From Verrucomicrobium sp. (GTDB lineage: Bacteria > Verrucomicrobiota > Verrucomicrobiia > Methylacidiphilales > UBA1321), in NCBI GenBank assembly GCA_017849585.1, contig JAFIGT010000005.1:1-35748 (forward strand): 35,748 nucleotides of DNA, written 5' to 3'. This document shows, one piece after another, positions 7,416 through 15,113 of this stretch. The stretch's first letter is position 1; the number at the start of each line of letters is the position of its first letter. The notes under the pieces are model-generated. The model saw only the letters and a list, made by a program, of their open reading frames with translations. It was not told the DNA's origin and did no database searches. The translations under genes and the position numbers were made by a program.

Positions 7416-7670
7416 TTAGGCGGCGGGAGCGGACTTGCGCACCTTTTTCACGAGCGAAGCCACGGTGGCGGAAGCCTTGGCGCCTTTGGAGAGCCAATGT
7501 TCCACGCGTTCGAGTTTCACGGTGAAGTTGTTGCCGGTCTTTTTCGGGTCGTAGGTGCCGACCAGTTCCAGGAACTTGCCATCACGGGGGCTTTGCTTGT
7601 CGGCCACCACAATGCGGTAATAGGGGCGGTTCTTGCCGCCGTCGCGTCGTAAACGAATTGCCACTGACAT
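7416..7670 (-). CDS. rpsP: 30S ribosomal protein S16
   Basis: An 84-residue small-subunit protein needed for 30S assembly. The N-terminus has the S16 signature, with VAIRLRRDGGKNRPYYRIVV, then DGKFLELVGTYDPKK and a VKLERVEHWLSKGAKASATV segment, where Val/Ile-x-Arg-Leu-x-Arg-x-Gly is the family start. The length is typical. The ATG at 7670 is preceded at about 12 nt by AAGGAA. It follows ffh by 32 bp in the same operon. Confidence 0.97.
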   Translation of the reverse strand: MSVAIRLRRDGGKNRPYYRIVVADKQSPRDGKFLELVGTYDPKKTGNNFTVKLERVEHWLSKGAKASATVASLVKKVRKSAPAA

Positions 7671-7702
7671 AGTATAGTTTTTCCTTGTATTGCCCGCCGG
7701 GT

Positions 7703-9028
7703 TTAGCGACGGCCGCCGAGCATTTGCTTGAGCATCTTCTCGGGATTGCCGCCGCGCGCCAGGCGCTGCATCATCTTCTTCATTTCCTCAAAACGTCGCA
7801 GTAATGTGTTGAGCTCGCTGACACTCGTTCCGCTGCCATTGGCGATTCTCAGCCGACGGCGCGCGTTCAGAATCTCGGGGCGCTTGCGCTCCTCGAGAGT
7901 CATCGACAAAATCATTGCTTCGACGCGACCCAGAGATTTTTCGTCACCGGGTAAGGTTTTGACATTAGCCATGCCGGGCAGCATGCCAAGCAGATTTTCG
8001 AGGGGGCCCAGTTTCTTCATCTGCCGCATCTGGGCGAGGAAGTCATTAAAGTCGAAGGAATTCTTCTTTAATTTCTCCTCCATTTTCTCCATGGAGGCGA
8101 GATCGAACTCGGCCTGGGCTTTTTCAACCAATCCGATGATGTCGCCCATGCCGAGCATACGACTGACAAGTCGTTGCGGCACAAATTCTTCCAATGCATT
8201 CGTCGCCTCTCCGGTACCGAGAAAACGAATGGGACATTTCGTCACGGATTGGAGCGATAAAGCGGCACCACCGCGAACGTCGGCGTCGAACTTGGAAAGG
8301 ACCAGTCCGGTAAGGGGCACGCGAGCGGCAAAAGCCTGGGCCACTTTTACTGCCGTTTGACCCGTCGCGGCATCGGCGACGAGGAGACTTTCTTGCGGTT
8401 CCCAGACTTTGCTGACGGCTTCGAGCTCGTCCAAAAGGGCGTCATCGACGTCCAAGCGACCGGCAGAGTCGAAAATGACCACGTCGGCCACAAGGCGCGT
8501 GGCTTCGGCACGGGCGGCCTTGGCCACGGTGGCGACATTCTTTTCGTTGGGCCAGGTGAGGACGGGGACGTCGATCTGTTTGCCGAGCGTCTCGAGCTGG
8601 GCGATGGCCGCGGGCCGCGCCAAGTCACCGGCGACGAGAACGACATGCTGTTTCTGCTTCTTGAAAAAGAGGGCAAGCTTCGCCGCAGTGGTGGTCTTAC
8701 CGGCACCGTTCAAGCCGCACAATAAAAGTCGCAGGGGACGGTTGGGCGTGAGGGTGGTGTCGTTTGCACTGAACTTCGCGATGAGTTCGTCGTGCACGAT
8801 CTTGACGAACTGGTCGCCGGGACGGATCGAGTCGAGCACTTCCTGGCCCATGCACTTGGCTTTGACCTCGTCGCAGAACTCTTTCGCGACCTGGTAATTC
8901 ACATCCGCCGCGAGCAGGGCGAGGCGCACTTCGCGCACGGCATCGGCCACGTTGCTCTCGGACAATTTGCCAAAGCCGCGCATCTTCTTGAAGAGCGAGG
9001 TCAGTTTTTCGGTGAGTTGGCTGGTCAT
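7703..9028 (-). CDS. ffh: Signal recognition particle GTPase Ffh
   Basis: A 441-residue protein-targeting GTPase that binds 4.5S RNA and signal sequences of nascent membrane proteins. Domain order is normal: an N helical domain (1-85), a G domain (about 95-290) with P-loop CGLNGAGKTTT (residues about 104-114), G3 FDSAGRL and G4 SKFDADVRGGAALS, then a methionine-rich M domain with LGMGDI, LLGMLPGM and RRRLRIANGSGTSVSELN for RNA binding. The usual G3 is DTAGR and G4 is TKxDGDARGG; the substitutions keep the key Asp residues. The ATG at 9028 is chosen over a TTG at 9040. It is the first gene of the ribosomal operon and diverges from the gene at 9142. Confidence 0.96.
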   Translation of the reverse strand: MTSQLTEKLTSLFKKMRGFGKLSESNVADAVREVRLALLAADVNYQVAKEFCDEVKAKCMGQEVLDSIRPGDQFVKIVHDELIAKFSANDTTLTPNRPLRLLLCGLNGAGKTTTAAKLALFFKKQKQHVVLVAGDLARPAAIAQLETLGKQIDVPVLTWPNEKNVATVAKAARAEATRLVADVVIFDSAGRLDVDDALLDELEAVSKVWEPQESLLVADAATGQTAVKVAQAFAARVPLTGLVLSKFDADVRGGAALSLQSVTKCPIRFLGTGEATNALEEFVPQRLVSRMLGMGDIIGLVEKAQAEFDLASMEKMEEKLKKNSFDFNDFLAQMRQMKKLGPLENLLGMLPGMANVKTLPGDEKSLGRVEAMILSMTLEERKRPEILNARRRLRIANGSGTSVSELNTLLRRFEEMKKMMQRLARGGNPEKMLKQMLGGRR

Positions 9029-9141
9029 GGGGAGCAGCAAGTATGGCAGATGCGGGGAGCGCTGTCAGCCAGAAGTATTGATCTGGATTCGTCACCAACA
9101 AGCCAGTCGACAGAATATTCAGCAGCCTTTATAAGCAGAGG

Positions 9142-10512
9142 ATGAATCCGGGGAGTCTGGCGACGTGGCCGCAATATCTGCGAACTGGCGCGATCTTAAC
9201 TTTGCTGTGGGGCGCGCTGCTCTATTTGGGATTTCCCACTCCGCATCCCGATGATGCGGCTTTTGCGGGAACTGCGCTGAATATCGCAGCCGGAGGCGGA
9301 TTGGAAAATCCTTTGATGGAACCTCACGGACTATTTTATATCTATCCCCCCATTTACGCTTACTTCTTGGGTAGTTATCTAAAATTGGCAGGCATCAGCA
9401 GTTTATCAATTGTGCTGTTTCACGGACTGCTGTGCTGGGTGATTTCATGGAACGTGATCGGAATATTTCGAAGCTTGGGACGTGAGTGGATAGGATGGCT
9501 GTTCCTACCGCTGCTAGTCGCCTATCTGGGCAGCATGGGATTACGTCCCGATGTTTACGGCACTTTCTTTCTCTCCATTGCAATCCGCATGGGGATCTGC
9601 ACCGATATTCGTTATCGTAGTCTTTCCGTTTTTTTCACTGTTCTGGCAATCGCCACGCATCCGACACTGCTGGCCATGGGAATACCGTGGCTAGCTTACC
9701 TGCTCCTCCGTGATAAACGCTTGTTCTGGATCGGCGCGGCGAGTGGCGTGGTAGTGATGGGATTGATTTATTTCCTGATCGACGGTCATGTGCACGAGTT
9801 TTTGGCCGGCTTCCTGGGGAATGCGAAAGGTTCTGGAGCCTTTCACCGGGAATGGCTCAAGCGGTCGTGGCACGAACCTCAGAACTTCATCAAGATTGTG
9901 GCCATGCCCGGGCTCGTGATTTTGCTGCTGGGAATCAAAATACGCAAAACCAGTTTTCAGTGGGTCGACTTACTGGCGGTTTTGCCGATCCTACTGGGAT
10001 ATTATGTTCTCTGCAGCAGTGTGTCGGGACAACGCATTTTCCTGCTAAGCACGATGACGCTGACAGCTCTCTATATCTATCGAATCGCAATCCCCTCCCC
10101 GATCGCAACGGCGATTCTCGTCTTCGTTGCAGCGATTTCCTTTATTTCCATGGGACGTCCCTTGATGAATGGATTACTCACGTCCAAGCCTGTCGACGCC
10201 ACCAAGCTGGCGCAACAACCGGCCGTACGACAATCGTCACGAGTCCTTACAGACTGGTGGGCCTTGCGGTATGTTTTCGATTATAAGCTCAGGCCGGGCC
10301 TGATCGGCCTTGGCTGGGCAGGTCCGATGCCAGCTCAGGGTCTGCACAAACAAGCCAACGAATGTTGGGTGCTTTCACCCTTCACGGTCAGCTACTACGG
10401 TCTATCAGAACCAGGATTGGCTCAGCCTCGCTTCTTAAGAATGGGCGGCAAAGAATTTAAAAAGTGGATTGCTAACGGTGGAGACATCCAAATACTCCCC
10501 TCGGAGTTTTAG
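9142..10512 (+). CDS. Polytopic membrane protein, GT-C glycosyltransferase-like
   Basis: A 456-residue protein with roughly ten hydrophobic segments. After the first helix comes PTPHPDDAAFAGTALN (about residues 31-46), an acidic pair in the first periplasmic loop where GT-C enzymes (PMT/ArnT/GT39 and GT83) place their catalytic Asp. These enzymes transfer sugars from polyprenyl phosphate carriers. Further helices (for example LFLPLLVAYLGSMG, VILLLGIKI) and a soluble C-terminal tail of about 110 residues follow. The reading frame is visibly poorer in GC than its neighbours, which may point to transfer or relaxed selection. The assignment is from topology and one motif only; the sugar and acceptor are unknown. 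An AGAGG directly abuts the ATG, too close for an ideal ribosome site. Confidence 0.7.
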   Translation: MNPGSLATWPQYLRTGAILTLLWGALLYLGFPTPHPDDAAFAGTALNIAAGGGLENPLMEPHGLFYIYPPIYAYFLGSYLKLAGISSLSIVLFHGLLCWVISWNVIGIFRSLGREWIGWLFLPLLVAYLGSMGLRPDVYGTFFLSIAIRMGICTDIRYRSLSVFFTVLAIATHPTLLAMGIPWLAYLLLRDKRLFWIGAASGVVVMGLIYFLIDGHVHEFLAGFLGNAKGSGAFHREWLKRSWHEPQNFIKIVAMPGLVILLLGIKIRKTSFQWVDLLAVLPILLGYYVLCSSVSGQRIFLLSTMTLTALYIYRIAIPSPIATAILVFVAAISFISMGRPLMNGLLTSKPVDATKLAQQPAVRQSSRVLTDWWALRYVFDYKLRPGLIGLGWAGPMPAQGLHKQANECWVLSPFTVSYYGLSEPGLAQPRFLRMGGKEFKKWIANGGDIQILPSEF

Positions 10513-10606
10513 AAGTTATCCAGCAGTTACAACTTCAACTTCTGGAAAACACTCTCCGGAATGGTGTGGAGCCACGGAGCCAAAGTAATGCGCGGGAAAC
10601 TGGGTA

Positions 10607-11611
10607 TTACGCACATTCCAGGTCGCTGAGCCATGCCTGGAGCAGGGGACGCTCTTCCGCACCGACGAGGCCGAGGCCAATCAACGCCTCGTAGCAAGCG
10701 ACCAGATTTGCCGTCAAATGCTCCGGACCATGCGGGAGGTCGAGCGCGGCCAGCGTCGTGGCAATGCGCGCGTTGTTGAGATAGCCGGAGACTTCGTCGG
10801 CAAAGTCGCGCAGGAGGTTGTGGTCGTTGCGTTCCTGATACACCGTGGCGCGGTGGAAGGAGAGCTGCCAGTCGCAGGTCCACAAAAGCCGTTGGGCGAC
10901 AAAACTGCGCCAGATGTCGGTCATGCGAAAGCTGCAGTAGGTGGGCAGATAAAGGAGCGGGAACGCTTCGGGAAAGAAGGTCGTGTTCTGGCTATTGAAC
11001 GGACACCACGCGCCCGCTGGCAGGAGGAGCGGCTCGTTGGGATCGAAATCGACTGGCAGGGGAAACAGCATGCGGTAGATGGCATCGACATCAGGATTGG
11101 CATCGGCGAGCCCTTGCTGGATGGGGCAGGTCGCCGTCGCTGTGCCGGTGCAGGGCAAGCCCGCTTCACGCTCGCGAGTCAGTTCTTCCAACGGAAAGCC
11201 GCGGGGATAGATACTGGTCTCGGAGAAGAAACGGTAGGCATTGACCCATTTCACAGTGGGGGCCACCCGGCCCGTGACGGAACGATCGCGGGCACTCCAA
11301 AAATCGGCCCGGGGAATATTGTCATCGTCCGTCTCGACAATAAACGGCGCGCCGCCGCGAATGGCGAGGAGATAGCCAATGTTCTTGCGGGAATATTTAG
11401 CGGTGGGGCAGAGGCGGGCAAAGCCGAGTCCGGTCTCGATCTGAGCGTTGACCGAATAGAATTCTGTCCCATCGAGTTCAAAGCTGGCGGGACTTTTTCC
11501 ATCGCCGATCACGATAAAGCGACTGCCCGCAGCGCGCGCGCCGGAAGCGATTTCTTTGAGGGGAAAGTTGGGGGCGGAAATCGAGGTGACGACGACTGCG
11601 GCGTTTTTCAT
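10607..11611 (-). CDS. STELLO/DUF288-type glycosyltransferase
   Basis: A 334-residue cytosolic protein. The N-terminus VVVTSISAPNFPLKEIA, the segment GDGKSP, KYSRKNIGYLLAI and the acid cluster IVETDDDNIP (Asp95-97, a metal-binding DxD-like site) are hallmarks of the STELLO (DUF288) family. This family is known from plant Golgi proteins that affect cellulose synthase delivery and from bacterial polysaccharide loci. A nucleotide-sugar transferase role is inferred. A cysteine-rich and aromatic middle part (PCTGTATATCPIQQGLADANPD... WCPFNSQNTTFF) is retained. It is 5 bp after the GT2 gene on the same strand, so the two are almost certainly co-transcribed. The ATG at 11611 precedes the first strand directly. 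Confidence 0.8.
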   Translation of the reverse strand: MKNAAVVVTSISAPNFPLKEIASGARAAGSRFIVIGDGKSPASFELDGTEFYSVNAQIETGLGFARLCPTAKYSRKNIGYLLAIRGGAPFIVETDDDNIPRADFWSARDRSVTGRVAPTVKWVNAYRFFSETSIYPRGFPLEELTREREAGLPCTGTATATCPIQQGLADANPDVDAIYRMLFPLPVDFDPNEPLLLPAGAWCPFNSQNTTFFPEAFPLLYLPTYCSFRMTDIWRSFVAQRLLWTCDWQLSFHRATVYQERNDHNLLRDFADEVSGYLNNARIATTLAALDLPHGPEHLTANLVACYEALIGLGLVGAEERPLLQAWLSDLECA

Positions 11612-11616
11612 ATAAC

Positions 11617-12363
11617 TTACACGAACGGGGATTTGCCCTGCAACCGCAGGAGCGTGTAGTGAAACAGGGTGGTGAGCGAGTTGCGAATGGAGTTGCTCGA
11701 AACGCGCGGCGACGGGGCCGCGTAGTGAATGGGAATTTCGATGGAGCGGCGCTTGCGGCAGAGATGACGAATTTCCGTTTGGTAGAAATGCCCGCGGGAA
11801 ATGAGCGGATAAGCGAGCAGTTTACCGATCACATCACGATGAAATCCTTCGTAACCCGACGTCATATCGGCGAGTCGGGCACCCAGAAACCAATGGGCCA
11901 GCCAGGAACCGCCCTTGGAAAGCAGTCGGCGACGAAACGGGGAATCGCCCATGGAGCCGCCATTGATGTAGCGACTGCCGAAGGCGCATTCGTTGCCCTC
12001 GGTCAACGCACGGAGAAACGTGGGAATGGCGCGGGGATCGTGCGAGAGGCCAGCGTCCATCTCGATGATGTATTCAAAGCCCTGATCGTACGCCACGCGG
12101 AAACCGGAGAAATAAGCATCAACCACATTGCGATTTTGCGGCGCCCACACCGTGATGAATCGCGGATCCTGCACGGATAGTGTTTCGCAAAGTTCGCGGG
12201 TGTTATCCTTTGAAGCGTTGTCGACGACGAACAAGGCATGACCACCGCGGAGATGGTCAAAGATGCGTTTGATTTCGGAAACAAAGGGATGAAAATCCTG
12301 ACCTTCATTCGCCATGGGAATGACGAGCGCCCATTTCGTATCTGCCCCGAGTGAAAATTCCAT
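11617..12363 (-). CDS. Family 2 glycosyltransferase (polyprenyl-phosphate sugar type)
   Basis: A 248-residue GT-A fold enzyme resembling dolichyl-phosphate mannosyltransferases. Motifs are WALVIPMANEG (strand 1), FVVDNASKDNT (nucleotide-binding Asp48), IIEMDAGLSHDP (DxD-like site, about residues 101-110) and GSRYINGGSMGD (acceptor loop). The C-terminus ends soon after the catalytic domain and has no membrane helices. It probably loads a sugar onto a lipid carrier, which could then feed a GT-C enzyme such as the one at 9142. It is the first gene of a two-gene unit with the STELLO-type gene and diverges from the PQQ dehydrogenase gene. The common reading at the metal site is DADLQHDP; here it is DAGLSHDP. 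Confidence 0.87.
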   Translation of the reverse strand: MEFSLGADTKWALVIPMANEGQDFHPFVSEIKRIFDHLRGGHALFVVDNASKDNTRELCETLSVQDPRFITVWAPQNRNVVDAYFSGFRVAYDQGFEYIIEMDAGLSHDPRAIPTFLRALTEGNECAFGSRYINGGSMGDSPFRRRLLSKGGSWLAHWFLGARLADMTSGYEGFHRDVIGKLLAYPLISRGHFYQTEIRHLCRKRRSIEIPIHYAAPSPRVSSNSIRNSLTTLFHYTLLRLQGKSPFV

Positions 12364-12506
12364 AAAGTAACCACACCACGATACGTGAGAGAAATACGAT
12401 TACAATCATTATCCAAAAAGGAATGTATCGGAACTCACACCATCGCCTTCTGGAATCGTCTCCTGGCTCCGTTGACAAAGCGCGGAGACGAGGGAAGGTA
12501 ATTTTC

Positions 12507-13790
12507 ATGCGACGATTCCTTCTTGCCCTGATTGGACTTTCGCTCGTCAGCGCCGTCGCGGAAGAACCGTTGCAAACCGGCTCGGCGGCGATGAGTGACT
12601 GGAGCGCAGACCGACCGGGAGTGCGGCGGCTGATCACCGTGCAGGATCTGCCCGCGCCGTATGCCACGGAGTCGAGTTCCAATCCTCCGAAGAAAGTGAC
12701 GCGACCGGACAAGGCCTGGCCGCAAGTGCCGCCGGGCTTCGAGGTGACGCTCTACGCGGAGGGCTTCCAGCAGCCGCGCAAGATGGTGACGGCCCCGAAT
12801 GGCGATATTTTCGTGGTGGATAGTCAGGCGAATACAGTGCGCGTGCTCCGCGACGAAAACGGCGACGGGAAACCGGACAAGAATGAACTTTATCTCGAGG
12901 GACTCGATCAGCCATTCGGAATGGCGTTTTATCCTCCGGGCGATGATCCCCAGTTTTTCTACGTCGCGAACACGGGCAATGTGGTGCGGGTGCCGTATCG
13001 GCGGGGAGATCTGAAAGCGGCGGGGAAACCGGAGCTGATTGTGCGCGATCTTTCGGCCGGGGGACATCTCACGGGAGGCGGTCACTGGACGCGCGATCTG
13101 GCGTTTTCGCACGATGGCAAACAGCTCTTCGTCTCGATCGGCTCGAAGACCAATGTGGAAGATTCACCGGTGGAAAAGAACCGGGCGCGCATTTTCGTCT
13201 TTGACCCCGACGGCGGGAACGGGTGGACGTACGCGCACGGGATTCGCAATCCGGTGGGGCTGGCGATCGATCCGGCGACGGGCGCGTTATGGACCTCGGT
13301 GAATGAACGCGACGGACTGGGTGACAATCTGCCGTGCGATTACATCACGAAGGTTCGCGAAAACGGTTTCTATGGCTGGCCGTGGTTCTACCTGGGCAAT
13401 CATGAAGATCCGCGCCACAAGGGAAAATATCCCGAACTGGCCAACAGCGTGATCGTGCCGGATGTGTTGCTGCAGTCGCATTCGGCGTCGCTGTGCCTGA
13501 CGTTTTACGAGGGCACGACCTTTCCCGCGCGGTATCGTGGACAGATCTTCGCGGGACTGCATGGCTCGTGGAACCGGTCGCGGCGGACCGGATACAAGGT
13601 CGTGATGGTGCCGGTGAAAAACGGTTCCGCAGCGGGCGAGTACGAGGATTTCCTGACGGGATTCGTCACCGCCGACGGCAATGTGTGGGGTCGACCGGTG
13701 GGCGTGACGACGGCCAAGGATGGCGCGCTGCTCGTGTCGGACGACGGGGGGAAGGTGATCTGGCGGGTGCAGGCGAAGGCAGCGCGGTAA
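12507..13790 (+). CDS. Exported PQQ-type sugar/sorbosone dehydrogenase
   Basis: A 427-residue exported protein. The signal peptide MRRFLLALIGLSLVSAVA is followed by a linker and then a beta-propeller of the GSDH/L-sorbosone dehydrogenase family. Typical blade segments are PPGFEVTLYAEGFQQPRKMV, APNGDIFVVDS, LFVSIGSKTNV, YAHGIRNPVGLAIDP and LLVSDDGGKVIWRV. Family members oxidise aldoses using soluble PQQ and calcium. The pattern HGIRNPVGLAIDP matches the arginine-containing loop that contacts PQQ. The ATG at 12507 is supported by GGGAAGG about 9 nt upstream and by the signal peptide; an upstream in-frame start would bury it. No PQQ synthesis gene lies in the window, so the cofactor may come from elsewhere. 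Confidence 0.85.
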   Translation: MRRFLLALIGLSLVSAVAEEPLQTGSAAMSDWSADRPGVRRLITVQDLPAPYATESSSNPPKKVTRPDKAWPQVPPGFEVTLYAEGFQQPRKMVTAPNGDIFVVDSQANTVRVLRDENGDGKPDKNELYLEGLDQPFGMAFYPPGDDPQFFYVANTGNVVRVPYRRGDLKAAGKPELIVRDLSAGGHLTGGGHWTRDLAFSHDGKQLFVSIGSKTNVEDSPVEKNRARIFVFDPDGGNGWTYAHGIRNPVGLAIDPATGALWTSVNERDGLGDNLPCDYITKVRENGFYGWPWFYLGNHEDPRHKGKYPELANSVIVPDVLLQSHSASLCLTFYEGTTFPARYRGQIFAGLHGSWNRSRRTGYKVVMVPVKNGSAAGEYEDFLTGFVTADGNVWGRPVGVTTAKDGALLVSDDGGKVIWRVQAKAAR

Positions 13791-13905
13791 TAGGAAATCG
13801 ATTTCGATAGGCTCTTTTCTCACACACCCCAGCGCTCCGCGCCACCCCTGCCATTCGACTATGCTCAGGCCAGGCATTGATAGGGGATTTTCGCTGGCAA
13901 TGCCG

Positions 13906-14181
13906 TCAGTTCAGCCGGGGAATAGCTAAAAACAAAAGGAGAAAGATCCCAAGGATAGCGAATCCCCACTTGGCTCGTGTGGCGGGTTCGTCCTGCAAAA
14001 AACAGACTGAAGTCACCAGATTCATAACGCAGAAGATTGGAAACAAAAAGGAAAAGCACTCAAGGGCATTATAGCCTATTCCTATAATGCCTAAAGCCAT
14101 GCCCATAGCCGGGACCAAGATCATTCCCGCGATTCCGGCTGTATGCAGAATCGAGAGAACGTAGCGAGTACGGGGTGTCAT
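13906..14181 (-). CDS. Small membrane protein of unknown function
   Basis: A 91-residue protein starting MTPRTRYVLS with three hydrophobic helices (about 8-33, 37-58 and 68-88) and a short basic loop (DEPATRAKW) between the last two. A GGGGGA run lies one base upstream of the ATG at 14181, overlapping the stop codon of the glyoxalase gene, and the gap between the two genes is 5 bp. This suggests one transcript and translational coupling. I do not recognise a family. The clean topology, the start context and the compact spacing are the reasons for calling it a gene. Confidence 0.6.
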   Translation of the reverse strand: MTPRTRYVLSILHTAGIAGMILVPAMGMALGIIGIGYNALECFSFLFPIFCVMNLVTSVCFLQDEPATRAKWGFAILGIFLLLFLAIPRLN

Positions 14182-14186
14182 TCCCC

Positions 14187-14582
14187 CTACTTCGTCTTCG
14201 CGATGGCCTCGGTGATGGGCTTTTCGATGATTTTGCGCTGGTGCAGCATCACGCGGTTTTTGTCGGGATCGTCGATGATGATGAGACGACAGACGGGACT
14301 TTCGAAGAGGTCGTTGACGATGGTGATCTTGGAGGCTTTCACCTTGGCGACCCACTCGTCGAGGTTGTCGACTTCAAACGCAACCACGCCGCCCTTGGCA
14401 CCGGGGGTGAAGATGGGTACGCCCGCGCCGATGGCGAAGGTGGTGTCGCCCAGATCGTACTCGATGAACTGGTTGTTGAAGTTGTGGCTCAGTTTCAAGC
14501 CGAGAAATCCCTCGTAAAAGTCGCGGGCCTTGGCAACATCACTCACGGGATAGGAAAAAAAGGCGATCGAGTTGATCTTCAT
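14187..14582 (-). CDS. Glyoxalase/bleomycin resistance-fold (VOC) protein
   Basis: A 131-residue vicinal-oxygen-chelate fold protein with both beta-alpha-beta-beta-beta modules. The first is INSIAFFSYPVSDVAKARDF, then LGLKLSHNF; the second is GGVVAFEVDNLDEWVAKVKA, ending in a DPDKNRVMLHQRK strand. The pattern DPDxNxxxLHQ is the classic VOC ending; His in MLHQ is a possible metal ligand, as is a residue in the first strand. Activity could be lyase, dioxygenase or small-molecule binding and cannot be told from sequence. The ATG at 14582 precedes the first strand; an upstream frame extension to 14642 lacks similarity. It is followed closely by the small membrane protein. Confidence 0.85.
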   Translation of the reverse strand: MKINSIAFFSYPVSDVAKARDFYEGFLGLKLSHNFNNQFIEYDLGDTTFAIGAGVPIFTPGAKGGVVAFEVDNLDEWVAKVKASKITIVNDLFESPVCRLIIIDDPDKNRVMLHQRKIIEKPITEAIAKTK

Positions 14583-14720
14583 GGGGAAAGAGCATGGCGA
14601 AACGATCGAGGCGTGGCAAGCCGCGGCGCGTATCACACCCATTCCAAATTCCTAATATCGGATAACACTTGGGAGAGGTTTCGCATCGACAAGGAGCCAG
14701 AAACGGGCGAGATTGAGCCC

Positions 14721-15041
14721 ATGGGCGAGGAAGTCATTCGCTGGGCACTGGCTCTGTGGGAGCAGCATCCGATTTTGGGTCTGGTGCTGATCGCGCTCGT
14801 GGTCTTTGTCCTGCTGCAAGCGTTCCTGATGGCGTTTGATCGCTGCCGGATTATTGCCTACTTGGAAAAGCAGGGTGATCGCGTGGAGTGGATTCGCTGG
14901 GCTCCGTTTGGCCCGGGCTGGATGGGCTCGCCCGGCACACGCATTTACAAGGTGGGTTATCTGGACGGACTCGGCATTCTCCATGTGGAATATTGCCGCA
15001 CGGGTCCCTACGCGGGTGTCTATTTTACGGATTTGCAATGA
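14721..15041 (+). CDS. Small single-helix membrane protein of unknown function
   Basis: A 106-residue protein with one transmembrane helix (about residues 17-38, HPILGLVLIALVVFVLLQ) after a short N-terminal acidic helix, then a soluble domain of 65 residues rich in aromatic residues and Gly (WIRWAPFGPGWMGSPGTRIY, then VGYLDGLGILHVEY). I do not recognise a family. The ATG at 14721 is the first good start; there is no strong Shine-Dalgarno. It precedes lnt by 72 bp on the same strand and may be the first gene of that operon. Confidence 0.6.
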   Translation: MGEEVIRWALALWEQHPILGLVLIALVVFVLLQAFLMAFDRCRIIAYLEKQGDRVEWIRWAPFGPGWMGSPGTRIYKVGYLDGLGILHVEYCRTGPYAGVYFTDLQ

Positions 15042-15113
15042 CGATCCGTGGCCCGCGTTGAAATTCGGAAATTGGCAATTGGAAATATTTCCGCGCTTTG
15101 CCAAGCTGGCGGG

